From positions 3,596,001 through 3,660,000 of the forward strand of contig NZ_AP014624.1 in assembly GCF_000829375.1 (NCBI RefSeq): DNA of 64,000 nucleotides, read 5' to 3'. The DNA comes from Chryseobacterium sp. StRB126 (lineage in GTDB: Bacteria; Bacteroidota; Bacteroidia; Flavobacteriales; Weeksellaceae). Below are positions 18,184-26,474 of the stretch, one piece after another. Both the position numbers and the translations under genes were made by a program. Below the pieces are notes generated by a model that ran no database searches, was not told where the DNA came from, and saw only the letters and a program-made list of their open reading frames with translations. Each line of letters opens with the position of its first letter. Position 1 is the stretch's first letter.

Positions 18184-18256
18184 CTTTTCTATTTTCTGTC
18201 GGTTAGTTTTTTATTTCAAAATACAAACTAATTTAATCAGAAAATATCAATAAAAT

Positions 18257-18946
18257 TTAATCGAATCTGTCTTTTAGATAATTTGTGTCTACCATTTTAC
18301 TTTCTATGGCATAGACTACCAAACCAGCTGTATTTTTAGACCCTGTCTTCAGAAGGAGGCTATTACGGTGTCCTTCTACGGTTCTTGAACTTATAAAGAG
18401 CTGATCTGCAATTTCAGGAGTGCTGTACTGTTGGCAGATCAACTCCAGTACTTCTTTCTCTCTTTTAGAAATGTGATTGGCATCAAAGATACTGGAAACC
18501 TTCTTCTTGGGCTCAGTCAGGTTCTGATGTAAAGCTTCCATTACTTCCATATTATAATAGAATCCTTTTTGATGTACTTCTCTAATGGCATTAACCAATT
18601 CTGAGGGACTTGAATTTTTTTTCAAAAAAGAACATGCCCCAGACTGGATCATATTGACAATAAAAGCTTTTGTATTATAGCTGGTGAGGGCTATAATTTT
18701 GATCTGAGGGTATTTGATATGGACCTGTTTGGTGGCTTCCACTCCGTTAATTTCCGGCATATTGAGATCCATCAATATAATCTCCGGTAACTCTTCAAGG
18801 GTAACAAATGCATCAAGCAATTCTCTTCCATTGCTGAAATCACGCACCAGCACAATATCTTTTTCTCTCTGTATCAACAATGAAATTCCCTGACGAAATA
18901 GTGCTTCATCATCTACGATCATCAGGCGAATGGTATCTTTTTCCAT
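18257..18946 (-). CDS. NarL/LuxR-family response regulator
   Basis: 229 residues from the ATG at 18946 (an in-frame TTG at 18958 would overlap the kinase gene's end more closely). The receiver shows the acidic pair VDDE, the phospho-acceptor in LMDLNMP, a switch Thr in ALTSYN and Lys in FLKKNSS. A LuxR-type HTH follows: ISKREKEVLELICQQYSTPEIADQLFISSRTVEGHRNSLLLKTG. It begins 12 bp after the kinase stop and must be its partner. Target genes are not evident. Confidence 0.95.
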   Translation of the reverse strand: MEKDTIRLMIVDDEALFRQGISLLIQREKDIVLVRDFSNGRELLDAFVTLEELPEIILMDLNMPEINGVEATKQVHIKYPQIKIIALTSYNTKAFIVNMIQSGACSFLKKNSSPSELVNAIREVHQKGFYYNMEVMEALHQNLTEPKKKVSSIFDANHISKREKEVLELICQQYSTPEIADQLFISSRTVEGHRNSLLLKTGSKNTAGLVVYAIESKMVDTNYLKDRFD

Positions 18947-18958
18947 CTTATTAATCAA

Positions 18959-19735
18959 TTAAAATGTAAATTCTACGGTAATTCCTTTGCTGTTTTCACT
19001 TTCTATCTTCAATGTACCATTGATAAGCTCTACCCTACTTCTTATATTCCGTAATCCTAATCCTCCTTTCAGAACGTCTTCATTGGGGTTAAATCCTTTA
19101 CCATTATCCTTATAGATACATGTATTTTTTCCATCCTTTCCTTTAAATACGATATTAATATGAGTACTTTCCCCGTGTTTTATAGAATTATTAATCAATT
19201 CCTGAAGTATCCTAAAGATATGCAAATTTTTTTCGTCCTCAGCTTTTGCAAAATAAAGATTATTGGCATAAGAAATCTGTACGGTTTTAGACATGTTGAT
19301 CTCTGAGCACAATGCATCTATGGCGGCATGCAATCCAAATTTTTCGAGAATCGGAGGAAGAAGGTCATGAGAGATCTGCCTGGCACTTTCTGCGGTGGTA
19401 TTTAGCAGATTGATGATTTTATTTTTCATTTCATTATATTCCTCTCTCGTTAAATTTTCAAAGTCCAGCAGATGGATATTCAAAGAGACTACACTTAATT
19501 TTGAACTGATATCATCATGCAGGTCCTGAGCAATCCGTAATCGTTCTTTTTCCTGAGAGCTTATAATGGCATGGGTAAGGTCTTTCTCATACCTGAGTTC
19601 CAACTCTTTCTTTTGAAGAAGATTTTTTGTTATTTTTTTATTTGAAAAATAGTAAAATATGACCAGCGTAACCGCCAGCAGAGTAAAAGCCAAAAAGGTA
19701 TATACTATAGTGGAAATAATTGTATTTTCATTCAT
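18959..19735 (-). CDS. NarX-type sensor histidine kinase without extracellular sensor domain
   Basis: 258 residues: one N-terminal TM helix (TIISTIVYTFLAFTLLAVTLVIFYYF), a coiled linker, a HisKA_3 dimerisation helix EKERLRIAQDLHDDISSKLS with the phospho-His in DLHDD, and an HATPase domain (ELINNSIKHGE, DNGKGFNP, GGLGLRNIRSRVELINGTLKIES). No periplasmic, PAS or TPR input domain is present, so the signal probably comes from another protein. The multi-TM protein encoded 21 bp upstream is the obvious candidate. Confidence 0.93.
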   Translation of the reverse strand: MNENTIISTIVYTFLAFTLLAVTLVIFYYFSNKKITKNLLQKKELELRYEKDLTHAIISSQEKERLRIAQDLHDDISSKLSVVSLNIHLLDFENLTREEYNEMKNKIINLLNTTAESARQISHDLLPPILEKFGLHAAIDALCSEINMSKTVQISYANNLYFAKAEDEKNLHIFRILQELINNSIKHGESTHINIVFKGKDGKNTCIYKDNGKGFNPNEDVLKGGLGLRNIRSRVELINGTLKIESENSKGITVEFTF

Positions 19736-19756
19736 GTTGTAAGATCATAACAGTAA

Positions 19757-20389
19757 TTACACATTTTTTCTGCGGGAAAAGAAATACTCGGCAAAAATAA
19801 AAACCTGATAAACGATAAACATCACCACATTGAAAACCCAGATTTCTCTGTGCAGAGTGGTATTCATTACCGTATACAGATTTCCGGACAGGAATATTAC
19901 AGTACTGCTTATCAGATACAGCAGAAGCCCAAGGCTTATATAGTTGTATTTCTTTTCAGTATCCAGTATATTGTATAAATGAAACAATGCCAGAATAATA
20001 AGGGAATAGGAAGTGACAAATATTTCAAATAAGTTGAATACATAATATTTCTCCGGATCTATGATATACTGCACGATCAGAACCGAAGGGATCATAACTA
20101 AAAGGAATCGTGCTATATTTTTTTGATATTTTTCAGTTAAAATTTCATGAAAAAAAAGTCCCAGCAACAAAAACTGAATAATCAGATAATAATGAGAAAA
20201 AAAGAGATTATTGATCCTCTGATAATTTAACACATAAAATACTATTTCACAGATTAATATCCATGCCAGATAGCTTATAAAAAACGTATAGGCTCTTCCT
20301 GAATGGAAAAAGCCTATACAGTATACTGCCAGATTAATCAGCAGAATGCCTTTTCCAATTAACGACAATATTTCAATCCAATGATCCAA
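19757..20389 (-). CDS. Six-helix integral membrane protein, candidate sensor partner of the kinase
   Basis: 210 residues with a TTG start at 20389 (the upstream in-frame codons reach a stop without an ATG). About six to seven hydrophobic segments: ILSLIGKGILLINLAVYCIGFF, FFISYLAWILICEIVFYVL, HYYLIIQFLLLGLFFHEIL, FLLVMIPSVLIVQYII, FEIFVTSYSLIILALFHLY, YISLGLLLYLISSTVIFLSG and VFNVVMFIVYQVFIFAEYFF. It ends with a basic FSRRKN tail. I recognise no named family. Position in an operon with the HK and RR genes suggests signal sensing or regulation of the kinase. Confidence 0.75.
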   Translation of the reverse strand: MDHWIEILSLIGKGILLINLAVYCIGFFHSGRAYTFFISYLAWILICEIVFYVLNYQRINNLFFSHYYLIIQFLLLGLFFHEILTEKYQKNIARFLLVMIPSVLIVQYIIDPEKYYVFNLFEIFVTSYSLIILALFHLYNILDTEKKYNYISLGLLLYLISSTVIFLSGNLYTVMNTTLHREIWVFNVVMFIVYQVFIFAEYFFSRRKNV

Positions 20390-20406
20390 TGATCTTCAGT
20401 TTTAGA

Positions 20407-20733
20407 TTACTGGTCCCACCATATTACCGTTGAGCATACGCTTGGGCATGGCGTCGTCATATCATAAACATAATATCCATTATCATAATCTACAATATCA
20501 TTCCCTTTAGCATCTACTCCAACCATTAAAAATTTATATACTCCGTCATCGCTAATAGCATTGTAGCCACGAAGATGTTCAACGTTTAGATCTTTGCTGA
20601 AAATATCTTGTACATCTTTTTTAGGGATCATGTGCGCTTTTATTTCAAGCCCTGAAGTTAATTCTTTTAACTGCCATCTCTTAATCCATTTTATGGCTTC
20701 TTCCAATAGTACTGCATGTTTAGGTAATTCCAT
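20407..20733 (-). CDS. Hypothetical 108-residue protein, first gene of the two-component operon
   Basis: The ATG at 20733 opens a charged helical N-terminal half (LLEEAIKWIKRWQLKELTSG) and a strand-rich second half ending YDNGYYVYDMTTPCPSVCSTVIWWDQ, with two Cys in the tail (CPSVC). No signal peptide or TM helix. I do not recognise a family. It ends 17 bp before the TTG start of the membrane protein and is likely cotranscribed with it, the kinase and the regulator. A role as a ligand or modulator of that system is possible but unsupported. Confidence 0.6.
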   Translation of the reverse strand: MELPKHAVLLEEAIKWIKRWQLKELTSGLEIKAHMIPKKDVQDIFSKDLNVEHLRGYNAISDDGVYKFLMVGVDAKGNDIVDYDNGYYVYDMTTPCPSVCSTVIWWDQ

Positions 20734-21056
20734 AGTTATTTGTTTTAAATGTTATAGGTTTTGTACAAAATGAAGTTATGAAAAAAACAAATTATATACT
20801 CAAAATAAATTTATTTTATTTTCAACAGTATCAATCTCTTCTATTTTCTTCAAAAATAAAACAATATGAATAACCAGAAACACGTATTTATACCTGTTTT
20901 ACAATTCGGAATGTAATACGCTGTTTTCACCTGTTATTTCGCCGTTACTTTGGGATATTATTTAAAGTGATACTGCACAGAGCGATCAACAACACACCTG
21001 ACATCCTGATATATTCTGTAACTATTTTAAAAACACTAACCATAAAAATCTACATC
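20734..21056. other. Divergent intergenic region, no gene seen
   Basis: A/T-rich stretch between the minus-strand operon starting at 20733 and the plus-strand T9SS cargo gene at 21057. It must hold both promoters. A near-consensus -7 box (TTACTTTG, 20945-20952) is the best plus-strand candidate, without a clear -33. No RNA gene or repeat recognised. Confidence 0.4.
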
Positions 21057-21899
21057 ATGAAAAAAATTATCCTTTTTACAATTCTTATCTTTCTCAGTAA
21101 GATGGCAAACATCCATGCACAAACGAGCACTATGACTTTTGAAAATGCGGTGAATGGCAGCACAACCTTTACCGATAATAGCTATACTTTTAACATTGTT
21201 TCCCAAGCCGGTACTTTTAGGGTTCAGAAAAATTACCCCAATACAGGCTGGAACGGAACTGCCAATGATAATGCTTATATTGATAATACAGGAACTACGA
21301 ATATCAATGCTCCATCTTTCAGTGTCAAAAGCAGTTCTTCATTTAAGGTTTCCAGGTTTTGGGTATTCTTAAGCAATACCGCATTAAACCAATCTACCTC
21401 ATCGGGAACATTAATCATTACAGGAAAATTAAACGGAGTCATCAAGTTTTCCACTACCAAAACCTCCGGTTTTAATACAACATTCAACGCTACAATAGGA
21501 ACAACAGGAAACTACAATGGGTTTACACTGATTGATCTTACAAACCTTAATAATCAAAACTACAGTAATATAATCATTGACGAGATCCAGCTGCAATCAA
21601 CCGGTGGTTATGTATATATGTGCCTGGATGCATTTACGTGGTCAAAAACTCCAACATTAGGAGCTGCTGAAATTCAATTTCAAAAGAAAGCGAGTCTATA
21701 CCCGAACCCTTCTTCCGGAATTTTCCACATAACCCAGGAGAAAAACAGTACAATCATTTTATATGACCAATCCGGAAAACTTGTGAAAACAACAGAAGCT
21801 GCCAAAGGGGACAACAAGATTGATATTACCGAACTTCCTGATGGAATTTACCTCATGAGATCCGAATCAGAAAGCTATAAAATTATTAAAAAGAACTAA
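21057..21899 (+). CDS. Secreted protein with type A T9SS sorting domain
   Basis: 280 residues from the ATG at 21057; the frame is open to 20967 but the signal peptide (KKIILFTILIFLSKMANIHAQ) fixes the start. Residues 22-205 are a strand-rich domain with DUF4465-like or cell-surface jelly-roll character (SFKVSRFWVFLSN, LIITGKLNGV, YVYMCLDAFTW). The last ~75 residues are a T9SS type A C-terminal domain: ASLYPNPSSGIFHITQE, IILYDQSGKLV, IDITELPDGIYLMRS and a basic KIIKKN end. The product is exported across the outer membrane by the PorU-type machinery. Function of the passenger is unknown. Confidence 0.88.
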   Translation: MKKIILFTILIFLSKMANIHAQTSTMTFENAVNGSTTFTDNSYTFNIVSQAGTFRVQKNYPNTGWNGTANDNAYIDNTGTTNINAPSFSVKSSSSFKVSRFWVFLSNTALNQSTSSGTLIITGKLNGVIKFSTTKTSGFNTTFNATIGTTGNYNGFTLIDLTNLNNQNYSNIIIDEIQLQSTGGYVYMCLDAFTWSKTPTLGAAEIQFQKKASLYPNPSSGIFHITQEKNSTIILYDQSGKLVKTTEAAKGDNKIDITELPDGIYLMRSESESYKIIKKN

Positions 21900-21939
21900 T
21901 CTTATTCAATAAAAACAATTTACGATAGGTACTAAAAAG

Positions 21940-22069
21940 AGGCTGTCTCAAAAGTGTCATTCTGAATAAAATGCAATGTAATGAAGAATCTCAAACAACT
22001 GACCAACAATGAGATTCTTCCTTCTTCAGAATGACAAAAGCCAAATTATTTGACTTTTGAGACAGCCCC
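21940..22069. repeat. 130 bp inverted-repeat element (GGCTGTCTCAAAAGT ends)
   Basis: The left end AGGCTGTCTCAAAAGTGTCA (from 21940) pairs with TGACTTTTGAGACAGCC ending near 22067. Inside, TCATTCTGAA pairs with TTCAGAATGA and GAAGAATCTCA with TGAGATTCTTC, so nearly the whole element folds into one hairpin. It separates the T9SS cargo gene from the convergent VOC gene and could also act as a terminator. No ORF. This is MITE-like. Confidence 0.8.
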
Positions 22070-22100
22070 TTCTTTATTATTTTTTGGACTAAAATCAGTT

Positions 22101-22550
22101 TTATGGATGCTGCTGCATTTTTGCAGGATCGTCATAATTAACCATCCAATTGATCCCGAATTTATCGGTAAACATCCCAAAATAGGCACCCCAGAAAGTG
22201 TCTGCCAATGGCATTGTTACCTGTCCGCCTGCAGAAAGACCATTGAATAATTTCTCTGCTTCTTCTTTAGATTCTGCATTGATAGAGATTGAGAAGTTAT
22301 TTCCTTCTTTAAAGTTAGAAGCCCATTCTCCACCTGTATCGCTTCCCATTAGTACAGTTTCTTTGGAAATAGGAAGGGTAACGTGCATAATTTTGTTCTT
22401 ATCTTCTTCCGGAAGTTCTTTTCCTTCCATCGGAGGCATTTCTCCAAAAGTTCCGATATAAGGATATTCTCCTCCAAAAACCGACTTATAGAAATCGAAT
22501 GCTTCTCTACAATTCCCATTGAATGTTAAATAAACGTTTACTGATGCCAT
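22101..22550 (-). CDS. PhnB-like VOC family protein
   Basis: 149 residues starting ASVNVYLTFNGNCREAFDFYKSVFGGEYPYIGTFGEMPP, then KIMHVTLPISKETVLMGSDTGG, FSISINAESKEEAEKLFNGLSAGGQVTMPLADTFWGAYFGMFTDKFGINWMVNYD. This is the PhnB / '3-demethylubiquinone methyltransferase-like' branch of the VOC superfamily, with the usual FWG...DKFGxxWMVN ending. These are small cytosolic proteins of unsettled function. It heads the last position of a four-gene minus-strand cluster of small proteins (23929 to 22101). Confidence 0.88.
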   Translation of the reverse strand: MASVNVYLTFNGNCREAFDFYKSVFGGEYPYIGTFGEMPPMEGKELPEEDKNKIMHVTLPISKETVLMGSDTGGEWASNFKEGNNFSISINAESKEEAEKLFNGLSAGGQVTMPLADTFWGAYFGMFTDKFGINWMVNYDDPAKMQQHP

Positions 22551-22591
22551 GATTGTTTTTTTAGTTAAGTTTTAATTGTTTTGAATTCTGT

Positions 22592-22963
22592 TTATCTGTG
22601 TTGATCTATCAGGATCATATTTCCATCCGGATCTTTCAGGTAGATATGTTCAGGTCCTGAAGTAGTTTCATCAGCTTCTTTATCAAGCTCTACTCCACCT
22701 TCCTTTAAACGCTTCTGGATTTCGCGTACATCTTCAAATGATTCAAGATTTTGGGCGTTTTCATCCCATCCCGGATTGAAAGTCAGCATATTTCCATCAA
22801 ACATAGCCTGAAACAGACCTATTAAAGTAGATCCGTTTTTCATAATCAGATAGTTTTGCGCTGTAGCTCCGGCCATGATTGTAAATCCTAGCTTTTCATA
22901 AAAATCTTTGGATTTCTGAAGGTCTTTTACACTTAAGCTGATTGAAAATGCCCCTAGTTTCAT
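22592..22963 (-). CDS. VOC family (glyoxalase-like) protein
   Basis: 123 residues: AFSISLSVKDLQKSKDFYEKLGFTIMAGATAQNYLIMKNGSTLIGLFQ in the first module and EIQKRLKEGGVELDKEADETTSGPEHIYLKDPDGNMILIDQHR in the second. The DPDGNxIxxDQH ending is typical of the glyoxalase/dioxygenase superfamily. Metal ligands are only partly obvious. It lies 41 bp upstream of the PhnB-like gene in the same direction. Confidence 0.88.
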   Translation of the reverse strand: MKLGAFSISLSVKDLQKSKDFYEKLGFTIMAGATAQNYLIMKNGSTLIGLFQAMFDGNMLTFNPGWDENAQNLESFEDVREIQKRLKEGGVELDKEADETTSGPEHIYLKDPDGNMILIDQHR

Positions 22964-22993
22964 ATTTTTTAATATTGAGAAATTGTTTTAGAA

Positions 22994-23464
22994 TTACTGG
23001 TTTTTCAGATGGGTCTTAAAGATAAGGGTTCCGTCATAGCTTTTCCAGTCACCGATAAGTTCAATATACTGCCCTTCCACTTTTTCAGTTTTCCTGTTCC
23101 ATTTAAAATTATAAACGAACCGCCCTTTAAAAACTCCGGAATGTTTTCCTTTATTCTCTTCAGCCAGTTCATATTCTCCAAATACAGTTCCCTGTTTTTT
23201 AGAATCTTTATATTTTGAAATGGTGATGGTTCCTTCAAATTTGGCATAATGGGTATCCACAAGAGAATATCCTGAAACAAAATACTCTTGATCATTCTTT
23301 TTATTCTGTTCAGAAATATTAATCTTAAGCTTCAGTTGCTGCCCCTTATTTCCAATCGTTCCAGTATAAGGCTTGCTGTTATTCAGCCATGTATTTGAAA
23401 TATCCGGCATCTGCGCCAGCACAAATTGGGTTGCCAGAATGAAGAGCAATAAAAGTTTTTTCAT
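22994..23464 (-). CDS. Secreted hypothetical protein, 156 residues
   Basis: A signal peptide (KKLLLLFILATQFVLAQ) precedes a compact strand-rich protein: KPYTGTIGNKGQQLKLKINISEQN, YFVSGYSLVDTHYAKFEGTITISKYK, GTVFGEYELAEENKGKHSGVFKGRFVYNF and GQYIELIGDWKSYDGTLIFKTHLKNQ. The pattern suggests a small beta-barrel like those of periplasmic lipid or glycan binding proteins, but I recognise no family. It starts 9 bp after the DUF1569 gene. Confidence 0.7.
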   Translation of the reverse strand: MKKLLLLFILATQFVLAQMPDISNTWLNNSKPYTGTIGNKGQQLKLKINISEQNKKNDQEYFVSGYSLVDTHYAKFEGTITISKYKDSKKQGTVFGEYELAEENKGKHSGVFKGRFVYNFKWNRKTEKVEGQYIELIGDWKSYDGTLIFKTHLKNQ

Positions 23465-23473
23465 ATTGTGATT

Positions 23474-23929
23474 TTAAACTCCGAATTGGGCCAGGTGATG
23501 ATTTAAATGTTTTGCAAACATATTGTTCCATTCCTGAGCTTTTAATTTTCCGAAAGAGAAAGATTCTTTACCATCAAAAGCATCTGCTCCTAGTTGTTGG
23601 GTCTTTTGAATAAAACCAACCAGTCTTCTCTTTTCTTCTTCAAAGTTTTTTCTACCTGATATTAAGAACTGTGGAGCTGTAGGAGAATCTCTTGGATAAG
23701 CTTTCTCACCCACGACTTTAGATTTCACAAAAGTCTTTAAAATAAATTTCGCAATAGATCCCGGTTTTTTATGTTTTTCCGGTTCATACACCATTTCATA
23801 AGCAATACAACAGTGCGCCAACATCTGATCCACTGTCATTTTCCCCCACAATCCATGTGTATCTTCTACCAGTCTGTTTATTCTATCAATATAGTTTTGA
23901 GCGTCTTTTGCGTCAAATACATTTTCCAT
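23474..23929 (-). CDS. DUF1569 (DinB-like four-helix) protein
   Basis: 151 residues matching DUF1569: NYIDRINRLVEDTHGLWGKMTVDQMLAHCCIAYEMVYEPEK near the start, FILKTFVKSKVVGEKAYPRDSPTAPQFLISGRKNFEEEKRRL in the middle and WNNMFAKHLNHHLAQFGV at the end. His residues in MLAHC and HLNHHLAQF sit where DinB-superfamily proteins bind a metal. A possible metal-dependent thiol transferase or hydrolase; activity unknown. First gene of the small-protein cluster. Confidence 0.85.
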   Translation of the reverse strand: MENVFDAKDAQNYIDRINRLVEDTHGLWGKMTVDQMLAHCCIAYEMVYEPEKHKKPGSIAKFILKTFVKSKVVGEKAYPRDSPTAPQFLISGRKNFEEEKRRLVGFIQKTQQLGADAFDGKESFSFGKLKAQEWNNMFAKHLNHHLAQFGV

Positions 23930-24159
23930 ATACGATCTGTTTTTACTACAGACAAATATATCAGTTTTTTTGTTTGATTTTTATGGTGGAAGATTTTTTT
24001 GTTGCAAGGTTTGGGTTTGGGAGTTTGAGGGTTTTAGAGCATGAAAGTATTGGTGTCAGTTTTATCTTTTTCACAGCTATTCTATCTCGACTACCACTTG
24101 ATGTGTAACCATTCCCCTCCTCCGGAGCGAGGTGGTTTTAAAGTTTGAGAGTATAAATG

Positions 24160-24199
24160 CAAATACCGAATGAAAACCATTGTCATCATTCGGTATTTG
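24160..24199. terminator. Hairpin downstream of the ABC export operon
   Basis: CAAATACCGAATGA (24160-24173) and TCATTCGGTATTTG (24186-24199) form a perfect 14 bp stem. A T-tract follows on the plus side, only a weak one on the minus side, where the export operon ends at 24222. A second, GC-rich hairpin word (CCTCCTCCGGAG...) lies at 24115-24134. The rest of 23930-24221 contains nothing I recognise. Confidence 0.6.
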
Positions 24200-24221
24200 T
24201 ACTTTTTCAAACTAATATAAT

Positions 24222-25430
24222 TTATTCAGTTTCCTCTTCAGAGGCTCCTTCCATAGCAATTTCCTGTGGAGCCGCTTTTTTGAAAATAAACCAAAGTTTA
24301 ATCTTTAAAGCAATCCATCCTATGATGGCATAAACCACTAAAAGAATACTTAAATGTTTCAGATATGGGAAAGTCAATTCTACAGATCCTTTCTGAATCA
24401 AGAGGATTTTAAAAGCCTGTAAAAACGGAGTTAATGGGATGATATTCGCGATAAACTGTACAAATGCCGGCATTGCGCTTAATGGCCATGTAAAACCACT
24501 GATGATAAAAGCGGGAGAGGCAATTACCATAAGAATCTGTGTTGCCTTTAAAGCATCCGGAATCAATATACTGATGAATACTCCCAAGAAAGATACCGAG
24601 CCTACAAAAACAGCTGTCAGAAGGATAAAATTAAGTATTCCCTCCGGCATCGGAACCCTGAAGATCATGTGCATAAAGTAGTAAATACCTACGATCAGTA
24701 TGGAAGATATCCAAATAGGAATTACTTTAATCAGCATAGTTGGGAATGCCCACTTCTTCATTTTCACATATTCTTTTACAAAAGATCCTCGTTGGAATTC
24801 TGCCGCAAAACTTACCGCCATTGCCAGCAGAATAACCTGTTGCAATACTACCGCCAACATCGCCGGCCACATAAAGATCAGATAATTTCCGGTAGTATTG
24901 AAAAGAGTAATATAATTGGCTTTGAAAGGCTCATATTGTGTCGCAGCCTTTACTGCAGGCATTCCGGCTTTTTGTAGCGCTTTAATGGATGCTCCGGCAG
25001 AAAATGTTCCTATGGTAAGCTGAAGTGCTTTGGAAGCAAAGTTAGCCGTTAAAACATTTCCTGTGTTGATATAAACGTTCAGCTCAGGGTATTTTTTCTG
25101 AAGCATATCACCTTCAAAACGGGATGGTATAATCACCACTGCAGCTGCTTCATGCCGAATAACCTCATTCTTTATACTCAAAGGTTCCTGAATATACTTG
25201 ATGATCTTAATGCTCTTATTATCATCCAACATTTCCGTTAATTGATTGGACAAAGGGGTATTATCTCTATCTACAACTAATACAGGCGTGTTTTCAACTT
25301 TTCCGCTTTGGTAGACAAACCCCAGCAAGGTGGCATAAAAGATCGGTGCCACAAAGAACACTGTTCTTAAGGTTGAATTGCTGAAAAAAAGCTTGAACTC
25401 TCGTTTTAAAAGACGGAAAAATTCTTTCAT
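24222..25430 (-). CDS. ABC-2 type transporter permease (YhhJ/YbhS-like)
   Basis: 402 residues: an N-terminal TM helix (LRTVFFVAPIFYATLLGFVYQSG), a large periplasmic domain of about 150 residues (VENTPVLVVDRDNTPLSNQL...PELNVYINTGNVLTANFASKALQ), then five TM helices and the ABC-2 signature region (SPAFIISGFTWPLSAMPAFVQFIANIIPLTPFLQAFK). It ends in an acidic tail. It should form the inner-membrane part of a tripartite exporter with the HlyD and TolC proteins encoded just upstream. No ATP-binding subunit gene lies in the operon. Confidence 0.9.
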   Translation of the reverse strand: MKEFFRLLKREFKLFFSNSTLRTVFFVAPIFYATLLGFVYQSGKVENTPVLVVDRDNTPLSNQLTEMLDDNKSIKIIKYIQEPLSIKNEVIRHEAAAVVIIPSRFEGDMLQKKYPELNVYINTGNVLTANFASKALQLTIGTFSAGASIKALQKAGMPAVKAATQYEPFKANYITLFNTTGNYLIFMWPAMLAVVLQQVILLAMAVSFAAEFQRGSFVKEYVKMKKWAFPTMLIKVIPIWISSILIVGIYYFMHMIFRVPMPEGILNFILLTAVFVGSVSFLGVFISILIPDALKATQILMVIASPAFIISGFTWPLSAMPAFVQFIANIIPLTPFLQAFKILLIQKGSVELTFPYLKHLSILLVVYAIIGWIALKIKLWFIFKKAAPQEIAMEGASEEETE

Positions 25431-25506
25431 CTGTATATTTTAATGTTTTAAATAATCAGACAGAGCCTTCCATGTACTGAGCCTGCCATCTTATTTCGTT
25501 TCATAA

Positions 25507-26466
25507 TTATTTTAGGATAACGTTCGCATTTACCAAAAGGCTTTTGGCTTTATTCATATCCGTTGGTTTTACTTTAATCTCGTAAATGGCATCCTGTAAC
25601 TGGTAATCAGGATAAGCTGTAGTAATATCGGCATATCTTGTCAATTGCTTGATATAAACAACTGTTCCCTGTAGGCTTTCTTTGTTGTAAACGATCTGCA
25701 TATTCACATTCTGGCCTTTTTTATATTTTGAAATGGCACTTTCAGGAACGGTAAATCTGAAATAAGTACTTTCGGGAATATATCCGTTGAATAAAGCAAA
25801 TCCTGCGGTTGCCAGTTCTCCTGTATTCAAACTGATGGTTTCAATTTCCATATCATTGGTTGCAATGATATATCTCTCTGAGTAAGCCACATTCGCTTCC
25901 TGTAATGCTCCTTTTGCCTGAGAAGCCTGCCCCGCTGCCATTTCCACTTTTTCAAAACGGGTTCCTCTGTTCACATCATCCAGCTCTGCCACTACAGCAT
26001 CATATTGTGCTTTTGCGCCCTGAAGTTTGGCGTATACTTCATCATGTGCCTGTGGTGACATTAGGCTGTCTCGGAACATATTATTGGCTCTTCTGTAAGA
26101 CTTCTGTGCAAAGTCATATTGCTCTTTCAGTCCTTTATATTTTGCCTGAAGCTGTCTCAGCTGATCCGGTGTGGCTCCGTTTTTAGCCATTTGTTCCTGA
26201 GCCGTTGCAGCACTTACGGCTCCCTGAGCCTGGGCAATTTTTGCAGACACTTCCGGTACATCAAGCTGTGCAAGAGTATCTCCCTTTTTTACAGTCTGGC
26301 CTTCAGAAACATATATTTTTAAAATCCTTCCGGTTACCTTTGGAGCAAAAGAGATCACATCCTTTTTTGTTTTCCCCTCAGGTTCTTTAATTTTTTCGTT
26401 TTTCTTATCACAACTTCCCAGTAAAAACAGAGAAGCAAAGACTATAGCTATATTTTTATGCATCAT
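25507..26466 (-). CDS. HlyD/EmrA-type membrane-fusion (periplasmic adaptor) lipoprotein
   Basis: 319 residues with a lipobox (LFLLGSC, Cys19). The lipoyl-like half ITGRILKIYVSEGQTVKKGDTLAQLDVPEVSAKIAQAQGAV is followed by a long alpha-hairpin (residues ~75-190) and the returning ETISLNTGELATAGFALFNGY half, then a beta-barrel domain (YFRFTVPESAISKYKKGQNVNMQIVY). It links the ABC-2 permease to the TolC channel in the periplasm. It begins 8 bp after the TolC gene stop; the permease gene follows after 76 bp. Confidence 0.93.
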   Translation of the reverse strand: MMHKNIAIVFASLFLLGSCDKKNEKIKEPEGKTKKDVISFAPKVTGRILKIYVSEGQTVKKGDTLAQLDVPEVSAKIAQAQGAVSAATAQEQMAKNGATPDQLRQLQAKYKGLKEQYDFAQKSYRRANNMFRDSLMSPQAHDEVYAKLQGAKAQYDAVVAELDDVNRGTRFEKVEMAAGQASQAKGALQEANVAYSERYIIATNDMEIETISLNTGELATAGFALFNGYIPESTYFRFTVPESAISKYKKGQNVNMQIVYNKESLQGTVVYIKQLTRYADITTAYPDYQLQDAIYEIKVKPTDMNKAKSLLVNANVILK

Positions 26467-26474
26467 TTAAATTT

